NCBI GenBank assembly: GCA_964628455.1
Contig: CAZVPD010000097.1
Span: forward strand, 1 to 14,781
DNA: 14,781 bases
Source of the DNA: JAQVWU01 sp964628455
Lineage (GTDB): Bacteria; Bacillota; Clostridia; Oscillospirales; CAG-272
Reading direction: 5' to 3'
Part shown: in pieces, positions 6,466 to 13,491 of the stretch
How the letters are laid out: each line of letters starts with the position of its first letter
Position numbering within the stretch: position 1 is the stretch's first letter
Notes under the pieces: generated by a model
What the model was told of the DNA's origin: nothing
Database searches by the model: none
The model's input: only the letters and a program-made list of their open reading frames with translations
Position numbers and translations under genes: made by a program

Positions 6466-9308
6466 ATAAGCCTCTTCATATGTCTCAACCTGAATTTTTT
6501 TACGGCCGGCATTCCCGAAAGCAGTTTATCCCACAGCGTCCGCATGTATTCGGCTTCTTCGCGCAGCTGCCAGCGCGTCATGCCGTAACCGAATTCTTCG
6601 CTGTTCATATATTTCAGTATATCCGAGAAGCTGAACAGCGATGCGTTGATGCTGTCGTCCACACGGGCGGCGTATTCCGCCGGCAACTCGCCTTTTTCGG
6701 GAACGCAGCCGGCAACATCATGCAGCTGCCAGATATAGTCGTTCATCTGACGCGCGGTGTTGCGCAGTTCCGCGGGTTCAAGCCGGGACCGCAGGGCTCT
6801 GTTGAGCGTCTCGTATCGTTTTTCGTAAGTCCGTATGGATCTGCTCCGCATCCTGACGATAACAAATACGGCAAAGATAACGCCGGCGGCCGCAGCCGTG
6901 ATCAGAGCGATGGTCAAAACCGTTTTCGCATCGAATTTAAATCTGTTTTTATTTACAATGTCCGAACCGTCGTCATCCGGTATTTCCGGCGGTTCAATTT
7001 CGGGCATCGGAGTATAACTTACTTCACCCGACGATGTCGTATACGGTTCATACAGATCACTGTAATATTCGGGTGTGGTCTCATAAAGCTTCCAGCCCGC
7101 CGCCCCCATATATACTTCAATCCACGCGTGGGCGTTATAGTCACGGACGATGGTCTGGTATTTTGCAAGGCGCTCCGGAGTCTTGTCATATTTCAGCCCG
7201 TTGATCAGATATCCCTCGACATAACGCGCGGGGATTCCCATCTGCCGCAGGACCATTGCCGCGGAAGTGGCAAACTGAACGCAATAACCTTGTTTTGTGT
7301 CGGTAAGGAACGCATTCAAAGCAGAAAGGCGGGTGTTTCTCGGCGCTCTCGGATTGAGCGTATACTCGCATGCCTCTTTGAGATAATCAATGACCGCCAT
7401 AACGGTATCATGCGTCGACACATTATTACCCTGAGCAATGCCGTTCTCCGACAATTCGCCGGTTTTGCTTTCATCCAATGTTTTTTCGACTTCGGACGCG
7501 ATGTTTTTAAGCGCATCGCTGTCGGGGACGGAAGTATACTCTTTATATACAAAAGACTCGTAATAATCCGGGAGAGTAAAATGGTTATAGATAAACGCGG
7601 CTTTTTCGGTTTCAGAGAGACCGAAATAGCGTTCGAGAGCCGTCGGTTCCGTATACTCCACATTATAATAGGCAAGCATTTCGCGGGCTGAATCAATCAC
7701 CGACTGCTGCTTGTCCGGAGACAAATCCGTTCCCTCGGACTGCAGGATATAATACTTCATCAGGGAATAATACCGAAGATTGTTTTCCAGACGGGCAGAA
7801 TATCCCTCATACCGGTAAGACGGGACGAAAGCCGTCATGCGGTATTGCTTTTCGAAATTGAACCAGCTGGTCGTAACGATGCCCTCGTAGTAAAATTTCC
7901 ATTCTCCGCTGTATAAATCATTCTTATCGGTGGAAAGAAAATTCATCAGGCCGAGGCTCGGGTTATACGCGGTTGCCGTAAACAACAGATTCCCGGAAGA
8001 ATTCAGGTTCTCCACATCGATGGTTTCGGTGATAAAACCGTCTTCGATATGATTCGAATAGGAAGTAAAGCTGTTAACGGCGGTCAGTTTCGGGTTGACC
8101 AGATCGTAAAAGTTATAATTGATGACTTCCGGGGTGAATCCCGAATAGAACCATGAAGTATACTGCGAAGCTTTCGATGTGGAGACGGCATTCCACGCAT
8201 CCTCTTCGTCGTTATAGGACGTCGCGATCCAGCTGCGCAGATAGAGGGGCATATTATAGGAGGCGTAGACCCTCAGCATTTCACGGCCGCTGAAAGTGCG
8301 TTCGTCGGCGATGGTCGAACGGGAATTCATCGTATCCATGTTGCCGATAAAGCCCATGTCGATGTCGGGCGTTTCCCCGATGATGATCGACGATACGATG
8401 GCGCGTCCCAGTTCCATTTTATCATTGATAAAGCGAATGGTTTCCCACTGCTTTTTCACTCCGAGCGTCGGCAGAAGAAGCACCATAAAACACAAAGCCA
8501 TCGAAATAAAACCGATGTAACCGCCCATCGCCGATGTTTTCAGGCTCCTTTGCGGAGAAGAATCCGCAATGTTTTCGCCGGGTGTTTTTTTACGGTTGTA
8601 AATGCCGTCATACATCCTGAGTGAAATGATCCCGCAGACAGAGGCCACGATCAGTGAAAAACCCCAATTTGAAGAACTGATGTTATACGTGAAAATCGAA
8701 GTCATGATCAGTGCGCTGACGATAAGAAGCGGCAGAATCCGGGTGCGCCGTATCAGCGAAAAAACAAATACGGCAGCGATGACGAGTGTGATCAGTATCA
8801 CCGCGAAGAACATAAAAGCCGCGGTCTCCGCTTCGGTAAAAATAACGGTATTGTCTACAGGCAGATAAAGCGAGGTCATGATCCGATATCCCGCATAATC
8901 CAGCCTGTCAAGCATGTGGTTCCAAAGCGTGCCGACACTGTTCATAAAATACATGACGGGATGGCCGGAAAGATAAGCGGCTATCGCAGCCGTAACGGCA
9001 GACAGACACAGACCGCACCAGAAAAACAGCCTGTTTATGCTCATAACACAAAAAACGGCTGTGATAACGGCAATAACGCCCATTAACGCAAAAACATTCA
9101 GCGGAATTTTAAAGGCGTCACATATGAATAAAATCATCCCGAGCACGCCGATATATACAACGGCAGAGCGGAATATAAAGCCCAAAACGACGGAAACCGG
9201 TTTGTCTTTCTGCAATTCCGGCGAGCAGACGAATTCGTTGAAAACCGGTTTCGGAGGTTTTACTTTATTAACTTTCTTTTTTATCCTGACGGTTCCGGCG
9301 TTATCCAA
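6462..9308 (-). CDS. Membrane-anchored transglutaminase-like protein (TgpA type)
   Basis: This 948-residue membrane protein has an extracytoplasmic papain-like transglutaminase domain. About seven hydrophobic segments lie in the N-terminal part (near 40-63, 71-91, 93-112, 163-186, 190-209, 214-232 and 262-282). A long external region follows, then the transglutaminase core with QGYCVQFATSAAMVLRQMGI (673-692, nucleophile C676), RYVEGYL (695-701), NAHAWIEVY (725-733, H727) and GWKLYETTPE (738-747). Next come a proline/acid-rich linker, a last membrane span (about 795-818) and a basic cytoplasmic tail of about 130 residues. The third catalytic position is E743 where many relatives have Asp. The start is TTG at 9308, with GGAG eight bases upstream. 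The gene follows DUF58 and moxR genes, the standard arrangement for this family. The substrate is unknown; cell-envelope protein processing is inferred. Confidence 0.92.
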   Translation of the reverse strand: MDNAGTVRIKKKVNKVKPPKPVFNEFVCSPELQKDKPVSVVLGFIFRSAVVYIGVLGMILFICDAFKIPLNVFALMGVIAVITAVFCVMSINRLFFWCGLCLSAVTAAIAAYLSGHPVMYFMNSVGTLWNHMLDRLDYAGYRIMTSLYLPVDNTVIFTEAETAAFMFFAVILITLVIAAVFVFSLIRRTRILPLLIVSALIMTSIFTYNISSSNWGFSLIVASVCGIISLRMYDGIYNRKKTPGENIADSSPQRSLKTSAMGGYIGFISMALCFMVLLLPTLGVKKQWETIRFINDKMELGRAIVSSIIIGETPDIDMGFIGNMDTMNSRSTIADERTFSGREMLRVYASYNMPLYLRSWIATSYNDEEDAWNAVSTSKASQYTSWFYSGFTPEVINYNFYDLVNPKLTAVNSFTSYSNHIEDGFITETIDVENLNSSGNLLFTATAYNPSLGLMNFLSTDKNDLYSGEWKFYYEGIVTTSWFNFEKQYRMTAFVPSYRYEGYSARLENNLRYYSLMKYYILQSEGTDLSPDKQQSVIDSAREMLAYYNVEYTEPTALERYFGLSETEKAAFIYNHFTLPDYYESFVYKEYTSVPDSDALKNIASEVEKTLDESKTGELSENGIAQGNNVSTHDTVMAVIDYLKEACEYTLNPRAPRNTRLSALNAFLTDTKQGYCVQFATSAAMVLRQMGIPARYVEGYLINGLKYDKTPERLAKYQTIVRDYNAHAWIEVYMGAAGWKLYETTPEYYSDLYEPYTTSSGEVSYTPMPEIEPPEIPDDDGSDIVNKNRFKFDAKTVLTIALITAAAAGVIFAVFVIVRMRSRSIRTYEKRYETLNRALRSRLEPAELRNTARQMNDYIWQLHDVAGCVPEKGELPAEYAARVDDSINASLFSFSDILKYMNSEEFGYGMTRWQLREEAEYMRTLWDKLLSGMPAVKKFRLRHMKRLI

Positions 9309-9357
9309 ACTTATATCTCCATTTTCGCATTCTGTCCTGAGTTGTTTTCATACCGGG

Positions 9358-10728
9358 TCACAGCTTGATTTCGGTTACGGTGACAGCCGTGGAAATCAGC
9401 TGAAGCCTGCAGGCGTCGGCATATTCTCTGTGACGGTTTTTTTCGCCGCTGTCGGCGATGCGCGCCCCGGGATTGAAATAATACAACTCGACGGCGCCCG
9501 AGGAACTGACGTTGTTGAATAAAGCAGATGCTTCGCTCATTCCGTCCACCAGTTCGCTGTCAAGCAGCGGGGTAATAAAGAGGACCGTTACGCCCTGTGT
9601 TTCGCTGATGAGAGCCACAAGTTTCGTCATGGATTTATCTTTGGGACACAGTTCGGCGGTTGCGAAAGTCTTGAAACCCCGGTCAAGATCCTCGGGAGAC
9701 TCCAGATATAAAATCTGTGTTCCGTTCGGAATCCGTTTGTCGTACCAGATGAGTTTGCAGGCGTTCCCCTGCTTCACTTCGCGCAGCGCGGCGGCTATCG
9801 CGATCTCGATCACGCCGTCTGCGGCGAATTCATTGATATCGTCCTCATACAGATCCGAAAGCCCCGTATCGTAATGAGCGGCAAGGTCGCAGAAGATATA
9901 AACGGTTTTACCCGAATTCATCGCATATTCCTTGACCTGCATCTCCTGAGTTTTGGAAGAGAGTTTCCAGTGGATGGTTTTCATATGATCGCCCTGACGG
10001 TAGGGACGTATGTCCGACATTTCGGCGCGGTCGATTCCGCGGATGTTTTTCATGGATTCCGTATTCACATCCGAAGCTGCATTTTCGGTGAGATATTCGA
10101 AAACCATGCGTCTGGGAAGAACGAAGATGGGCCTGTACTGCTGCTCTTCCGATTTCAATCTGAACAATCTGAAAAAGTCATAGACAAAAATATTCGATAC
10201 CCCGATATCATACTGACCGCGGTATGAAAAGGTCACGTTTTCTTTGACCTCATACATTCCCTCGGGAGAAATCGCAAGGTACATCCGGCGTTCGAGGCAG
10301 CGGACGTTGTTTTCGTCGGGTATCACGATGTCCGCCTCGACAAAGGGAAGAGGCAGAACGGAATCGTTTGATATCGTCACACTGAAACTGACGGGCGAAA
10401 ACTTAACGGTTTCCGAGCAGCTGTTCTCTATCGCAACTTTTACAGACGCGCGAGCCGCAAAAACATACGCAAGGTTGACATACGGTATCATTGTGACAAA
10501 CAGAAAAAGAACGGAGGACAAGGGAGAACGCAGAGCCTGCGTGAAAATAAGAGCAAAAATCCAGACACCGCAATAAATATAAAAATTCGGGAGCAGTGTA
10601 AAGCGCCTTCTGTATTTCAACGGACGGTAACGGATTTTTTCGGGCTTAGCCGGTTCCCGGTCATTTTTTTTGCCTGATCTGTCAGCCGATTTATTTTTTG
10701 TTTTTATCGGAGATTCGGTTTTATTCAT
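9358..10728 (-). CDS. DUF58 domain membrane protein
   Basis: The DUF58 family is nearly always encoded between a MoxR ATPase and a transglutaminase-like protein, and its C-terminal half resembles a von Willebrand A fold. The product has 456 residues. A basic N-terminal tail (many K and R to about residue 43) precedes two hydrophobic spans (about 48-66 and 70-91). A beta-rich external-type region follows, then the DUF58 hallmark DIRPYRQGDHMKTIHWKLSS (239-258) continuing to a KEY motif near 268. TVYIFCD (275-281) and VTVLFITP (380-387) fit strands of the A-like domain. The molecular role is not established; partnership with the ATPase is inferred from context. An ATG at 10734 directly abuts AAAGGGG, whereas the in-frame ATG at 10728 is six bases away, so 10728 is taken as the start. 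The stop lies 49 bases before the transglutaminase gene. Confidence 0.92.
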   Translation of the reverse strand: MNKTESPIKTKNKSADRSGKKNDREPAKPEKIRYRPLKYRRRFTLLPNFYIYCGVWIFALIFTQALRSPLSSVLFLFVTMIPYVNLAYVFAARASVKVAIENSCSETVKFSPVSFSVTISNDSVLPLPFVEADIVIPDENNVRCLERRMYLAISPEGMYEVKENVTFSYRGQYDIGVSNIFVYDFFRLFRLKSEEQQYRPIFVLPRRMVFEYLTENAASDVNTESMKNIRGIDRAEMSDIRPYRQGDHMKTIHWKLSSKTQEMQVKEYAMNSGKTVYIFCDLAAHYDTGLSDLYEDDINEFAADGVIEIAIAAALREVKQGNACKLIWYDKRIPNGTQILYLESPEDLDRGFKTFATAELCPKDKSMTKLVALISETQGVTVLFITPLLDSELVDGMSEASALFNNVSSSGAVELYYFNPGARIADSGEKNRHREYADACRLQLISTAVTVTEIKL

Positions 10729-10734
10729 TTGCAT

Positions 10735-10741
10735 CCCCTTT
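10735..10741 (-). promoter_or_regulatory. Ribosome binding site deciding the DUF58 gene start
   Basis: The minus strand reads AAAGGGG-ATG-CAA-ATG. The purine-rich site touches the first ATG and sits six bases from the second, so initiation at 10728 is more likely. The two candidate products differ by only two residues. Confidence 0.5.
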
Positions 10742-10750
10742 GATTTATTA

Positions 10751-10771
10751 CGGCAGCTATCCGTTCTGCCG
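10751..10771. repeat. Small inverted repeat between the moxR-type and DUF58 genes
   Basis: CGGCAG and CTGCCG form a six-base-pair stem around a nine-base loop, inside the 66-base gap between the two genes. No T tract follows on either strand, so it is not a normal terminator. It could be an RNA processing or stability hairpin within the operon transcript, or chance. Confidence 0.3.
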
Positions 10772-10794
10772 GATGCCGTTTATAAAAGAAAAGA

Positions 10795-11811
10795 TCATTT
10801 CGCTTCTTCGGCCGTGCCGCGGCGTTTGGCTTTGTACGGTATTTCCGTTTTGCGAAGGATATCCAGCAGCAGGCTGTCCGCAGTGATCCGGCTGAGTTTG
10901 GCTTCCTGTTTTAAAATCAGACGGTGCGCTATCGTATGGCGGTAAATAGCCGCGATATCTTCGGGCAGCACAAAATTGCGGCGGTGCATGAAAGCATAAG
11001 CCTGCGCCATACGCATCAGCATCAGCGAAGCACGGGGCGAAGCTCCTAGGGCCAGGCTTTCGTGCCCTCTCGTGGCAGATACGATCAGAACGATGTATTT
11101 ATATATTTCCTCGTCGACACGTATGTTCTGACAGAATTCCTTCAATTCGCGGACCGTATCGGTATTGACAACGGATTTCACATTGTCCATGGGATTTTCG
11201 GTTTTGCGGCTGTTTATGATATCGATTTCTTCGCTGAGCGTAGGATAGCCCATTGAGATCTTTATACAGAAACGGTCCAGCTGAGCTTCGGGAAGAGGAT
11301 ATGTACCGACATAGCCGGTCGGGTTCTGTGTTGCTATGACCATAAAAGGATCGGGCACATCGTAGGATACACCGTCGACGGTCACACGGTTTTCTTCCAT
11401 CGATTCCAGAAGAGAAGACTGCGTCTTCGGCGATGCGCGGTTGATTTCATCCGCAAGCAGGATATTGCACATAACGAGGCCTTCTTTAAAATCGAAGCTC
11501 TCGGTGCGGCGGTTGTAGATATTGAATCCCGTGATATCCGAAGCCATCACGTCCGGAGTGAACTGCGCGCGTTTAAAGGACAGCCCCGCTGCTTTTGCCA
11601 GAGTGGCGGCGAGGGTGGTTTTACCGACTCCGGGAACATCCTCGATCAGCACATGACCTCCGGCGAGCATGGAAGTGATCAGCATGACCACCTCATGATG
11701 CTTGCCTATTATTACTTTTTCGATCTCTTCGACCAGCGATGCGGCGATGTCATAAGCACGGTTCATCTCATCGTTGTCGGCTATTTTCAAAGCTATATCT
11801 TTTTCATTCAT
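10795..11811 (-). CDS. MoxR-family AAA+ ATPase
   Basis: MoxR ATPases are cytoplasmic AAA+ machines thought to act as chaperones in assembling or activating protein complexes, usually with von Willebrand A-domain partners. The 338 residues are full length. Motifs: Walker A EDVPGVGKTTLA (57-68), the conserved FKRAQFTPDVMASDITG stretch (79-95), Walker B LLADEINRASPKTQ (118-131), ESMEE (136-140), sensor 1 ATQNP (160-164), the LPEAQLDRF arginine-finger segment (173-181) and the sensor 2 region ASPRAS (257-262). It is the first gene of the leftward operon and is followed by DUF58 and transglutaminase genes, the classical grouping. The best Shine-Dalgarno (GGAGG at 11825-11829) lies 13 bases from the ATG, which is long; the CTG codon immediately upstream at 11814 would be ten bases away, but there is no firm reason to prefer it. 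Confidence 0.95.
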   Translation of the reverse strand: MNEKDIALKIADNDEMNRAYDIAASLVEEIEKVIIGKHHEVVMLITSMLAGGHVLIEDVPGVGKTTLAATLAKAAGLSFKRAQFTPDVMASDITGFNIYNRRTESFDFKEGLVMCNILLADEINRASPKTQSSLLESMEENRVTVDGVSYDVPDPFMVIATQNPTGYVGTYPLPEAQLDRFCIKISMGYPTLSEEIDIINSRKTENPMDNVKSVVNTDTVRELKEFCQNIRVDEEIYKYIVLIVSATRGHESLALGASPRASLMLMRMAQAYAFMHRRNFVLPEDIAAIYRHTIAHRLILKQEAKLSRITADSLLLDILRKTEIPYKAKRRGTAEEAK

Positions 11812-11855
11812 CAGAACTGCAGTACCTCCGGATTGATTTTTGTGTTTTATAAGAG

Positions 11856-11884
11856 ATTATAGCATATGTTGTCGGGAAATACAA
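11856..11884 (-). promoter_or_regulatory. Sigma-A-type promoter for the leftward moxR-DUF58-transglutaminase operon
   Basis: Read on the minus strand, TTGTAT (11879-11884) is followed by a 17-base spacer and a perfect TATAAT (11856-11861). A TGC just before the -10 makes it an extended -10 promoter. Transcription would start near 11849, leaving a leader of about 35-40 bases before the moxR-type gene. Confidence 0.75.
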
Positions 11885-11917
11885 CATTAATACAACAATA
11901 AATTGATTGTAGTTGTA
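11867..11917. repeat. Cluster of AATACAACA / TGTTGT boxes, putative operator
   Basis: AATACAACA occurs twice, at 11878-11886 and 11889-11897, 11 bases apart (about one helical turn). TGTTGT at 11867-11872 pairs with ACAACA at 11881-11886 as an inverted repeat with an eight-base spacer. TACAAC at 11891-11896 pairs with GTTGTA at 11912-11917. The first copies overlap the -35 and spacer of the leftward promoter, a position expected for a repressor. The regulator is not identified. The region is AT-rich, so some matches may be chance. Confidence 0.45.
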
Positions 11918-11947
11918 AATTTTATTGCATTTTGCGTAAACTATATC

Positions 11948-11976
11948 TTGCATTGCCGGTCGGAAAAGTGTATAAT
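11948..11976 (+). promoter_or_regulatory. Sigma-A-type promoter for the oxidoreductase operon
   Basis: TTGCAT (11948-11953), a 17-base spacer and a perfect TATAAT (11971-11976) form a good housekeeping promoter. Transcription would begin near 11983, giving a leader of about 50 bases ahead of the ATG at 12034. It is divergent from the leftward operon promoter, with about 90 bases between the two -10 boxes. Confidence 0.75.
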
Positions 11977-12024
11977 CATAGTGTTTATATTTTGATCATT
12001 TTGTTGAAACCATGGAATATTTCC

Positions 12025-12030
12025 GGAGGT
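12025..12030 (+). promoter_or_regulatory. Ribosome binding site deciding the GlpA-like start
   Basis: GGAGGT lies three bases before the ATG at 12034 (four bases from the GGAGG core). The conserved FAD-binding strand begins at residue 8 from this ATG, as expected, while the longer frame from 11932 would overlap the promoter. Confidence 0.75.
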
Positions 12031-12033
12031 ATT

Positions 12034-13491
12034 ATGCATTTATCACAGCAACCGTATGATATAGTTATCATCGGGGCAGGGATCACGGGCTGCATGACAG
12101 CTTATAAGCTTGCAGAATATGATCTGCGGGTCGCGGTGGCCGAAGCCGGCGGCGATGTCGCCAACGGCAGCACACGGTCCAATTCCGCCATTATACACGC
12201 CGGGTATGACCCGGAGCCCGGTACGCTGAAAGCGAAATTCAACGTAAGGGGATGCGTTGAAATGCCGTCACTGTGTGAAAAGCTCCATGTAAAATATAAA
12301 GGCTGCGGTTCTCTGGTAGCGGCGTTTTCCGAAGAGGAAATCACGATACTGCATGAACTGTATCAGCGCGGGATACAAAACGGCGTTGAAGGCCTGCTGA
12401 TCATCTGCAGGGAAAAGCTGCGCGAGCTCGAACCCAATATCGCGGAGAATGCCGAGGCGGCATTATGGGCGCCAAGCGCAGGCATCGTCTGTCCATACGG
12501 CCTTTGCATTGCAGCAGCGGAAGCTGCGGCAATGGCGGGAACCGAATTTTTCTTTCACTTCAGGGTGAATGAAATAAAGAAAACCGACGGTCTTTTTCAT
12601 ATACTGTCCGGGGACGGACGAACCCTTACCGCAAAATACGCAGTCAATGCCGCGGGTTTGAATGCCGGAAAAATCGCAGCCGCTGCGGGAGAAACCGAGT
12701 TTCCGGTGCGGATCATACCGCGCCGAGGCGAATACATGCTGCTCGATAAAAGCGAAGGAAGCACCGTGAACCGCCCGCTGTTTTCCGTGCCGACCGAAAA
12801 AGGCAAAGGAATACTGCTTACGCCTACAGTGGACGGAAATATGATTCTCGGGCCGAACGCGTATGCCATCAAAAACGCAGACGACACGTCGACCACAGCC
12901 GCAGGCCTTGAAGAACTGAAAGAGGGAGCAGCCAAAATAGTCAGGCGTCTCAACACCCGGGCAGTCATCACCTCTTTTTCCGGAGTCCGTTCCACGCCCT
13001 CCTCGGGCGACTTTTATATCAAGCCGTCGGAATCGGTCAGGGGACTGCTGCATCTGGCGGGGATCGAATCACCCGGACTGGCCTCTTCACCGGCAATTGC
13101 GGAATACGCGGCCGAACTCCTTGCCGGAATGGGCGTATCCATGAAGCCCAGAGAAGGCTTCACGGGGACCAGGCCCGATGTTCTGCATTTCAGCGAACTC
13201 GGAGATGAGGAAAAACAAAAACTGATCAGACAGAATCCGTCTTACGGAAAGATCATCTGCCGCTGCGAAAAAATCACCGAAGGCGAGATCATCGATGCCA
13301 TACGCCGCCCTCTGGGAGCAAGGTCGCTCGATTCGGTAAAACGGCGCACAAGAGCCGGGATGGGGCGCTGCCAGGGAGGATTCTGCTCCGCAAGAATAAC
13401 GGCGATTTTATCGCGCGAACTGGGTATAAGCATGGACAAGGTCACAAAAAACGGCGGTTCGTCCTACGTTTTAACAGGGGGAAAGAGATGA
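12034..13491 (+). CDS. FAD-dependent oxidoreductase with C-terminal BFD-like [2Fe-2S] domain (GlpA-like, probable glycerol-3-phosphate dehydrogenase)
   Basis: This 485-residue soluble flavoprotein belongs to the D-amino-acid-oxidase/GlpA superfamily and most resembles the clostridial anaerobic glycerol-3-phosphate dehydrogenase type. The N-terminal dinucleotide fold is YDIVIIGAGITGC (8-20). Also seen are NGSTRSNSAIIHAGYDP (44-60), VNAAGLNAG (204-212) and SFSGVRSTPSSGDFYI (314-329), all typical of this group. The C-terminal domain has C409-x-C411 and C446-x4-C451 within KIICRCEKITEGEIIDA and RTRAGMGRCQGGFC, a BFD-like [2Fe-2S] site. No membrane segment is present. The frame is open upstream to 11932, but the promoter lies in that stretch and GGAGGT at 12025-12030 points to the ATG at 12034. 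It shares ATGA with the next gene, so the two products are probably made together as subunits. Another 2-hydroxy or amine substrate cannot be excluded. Confidence 0.88.
   Translation: MHLSQQPYDIVIIGAGITGCMTAYKLAEYDLRVAVAEAGGDVANGSTRSNSAIIHAGYDPEPGTLKAKFNVRGCVEMPSLCEKLHVKYKGCGSLVAAFSEEEITILHELYQRGIQNGVEGLLIICREKLRELEPNIAENAEAALWAPSAGIVCPYGLCIAAAEAAAMAGTEFFFHFRVNEIKKTDGLFHILSGDGRTLTAKYAVNAAGLNAGKIAAAAGETEFPVRIIPRRGEYMLLDKSEGSTVNRPLFSVPTEKGKGILLTPTVDGNMILGPNAYAIKNADDTSTTAAGLEELKEGAAKIVRRLNTRAVITSFSGVRSTPSSGDFYIKPSESVRGLLHLAGIESPGLASSPAIAEYAAELLAGMGVSMKPREGFTGTRPDVLHFSELGDEEKQKLIRQNPSYGKIICRCEKITEGEIIDAIRRPLGARSLDSVKRRTRAGMGRCQGGFCSARITAILSRELGISMDKVTKNGGSSYVLTGGKR

Noticed and set aside
6447..7691. 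Plus-strand open frame of 414 codons opposite the transglutaminase-like gene
   Set aside because: It is fully antisense to the conserved catalytic domain, shows no recognisable domain, has no convincing ribosome binding site, and its composition is that expected from complementing a codon-biased gene.
11932..12033. N-terminal extension of the GlpA-like frame (34 extra residues)
   Set aside because: The -35/-10 promoter elements lie within it, and GGAGGT precedes the ATG at 12034, which starts right before the FAD-binding fold.
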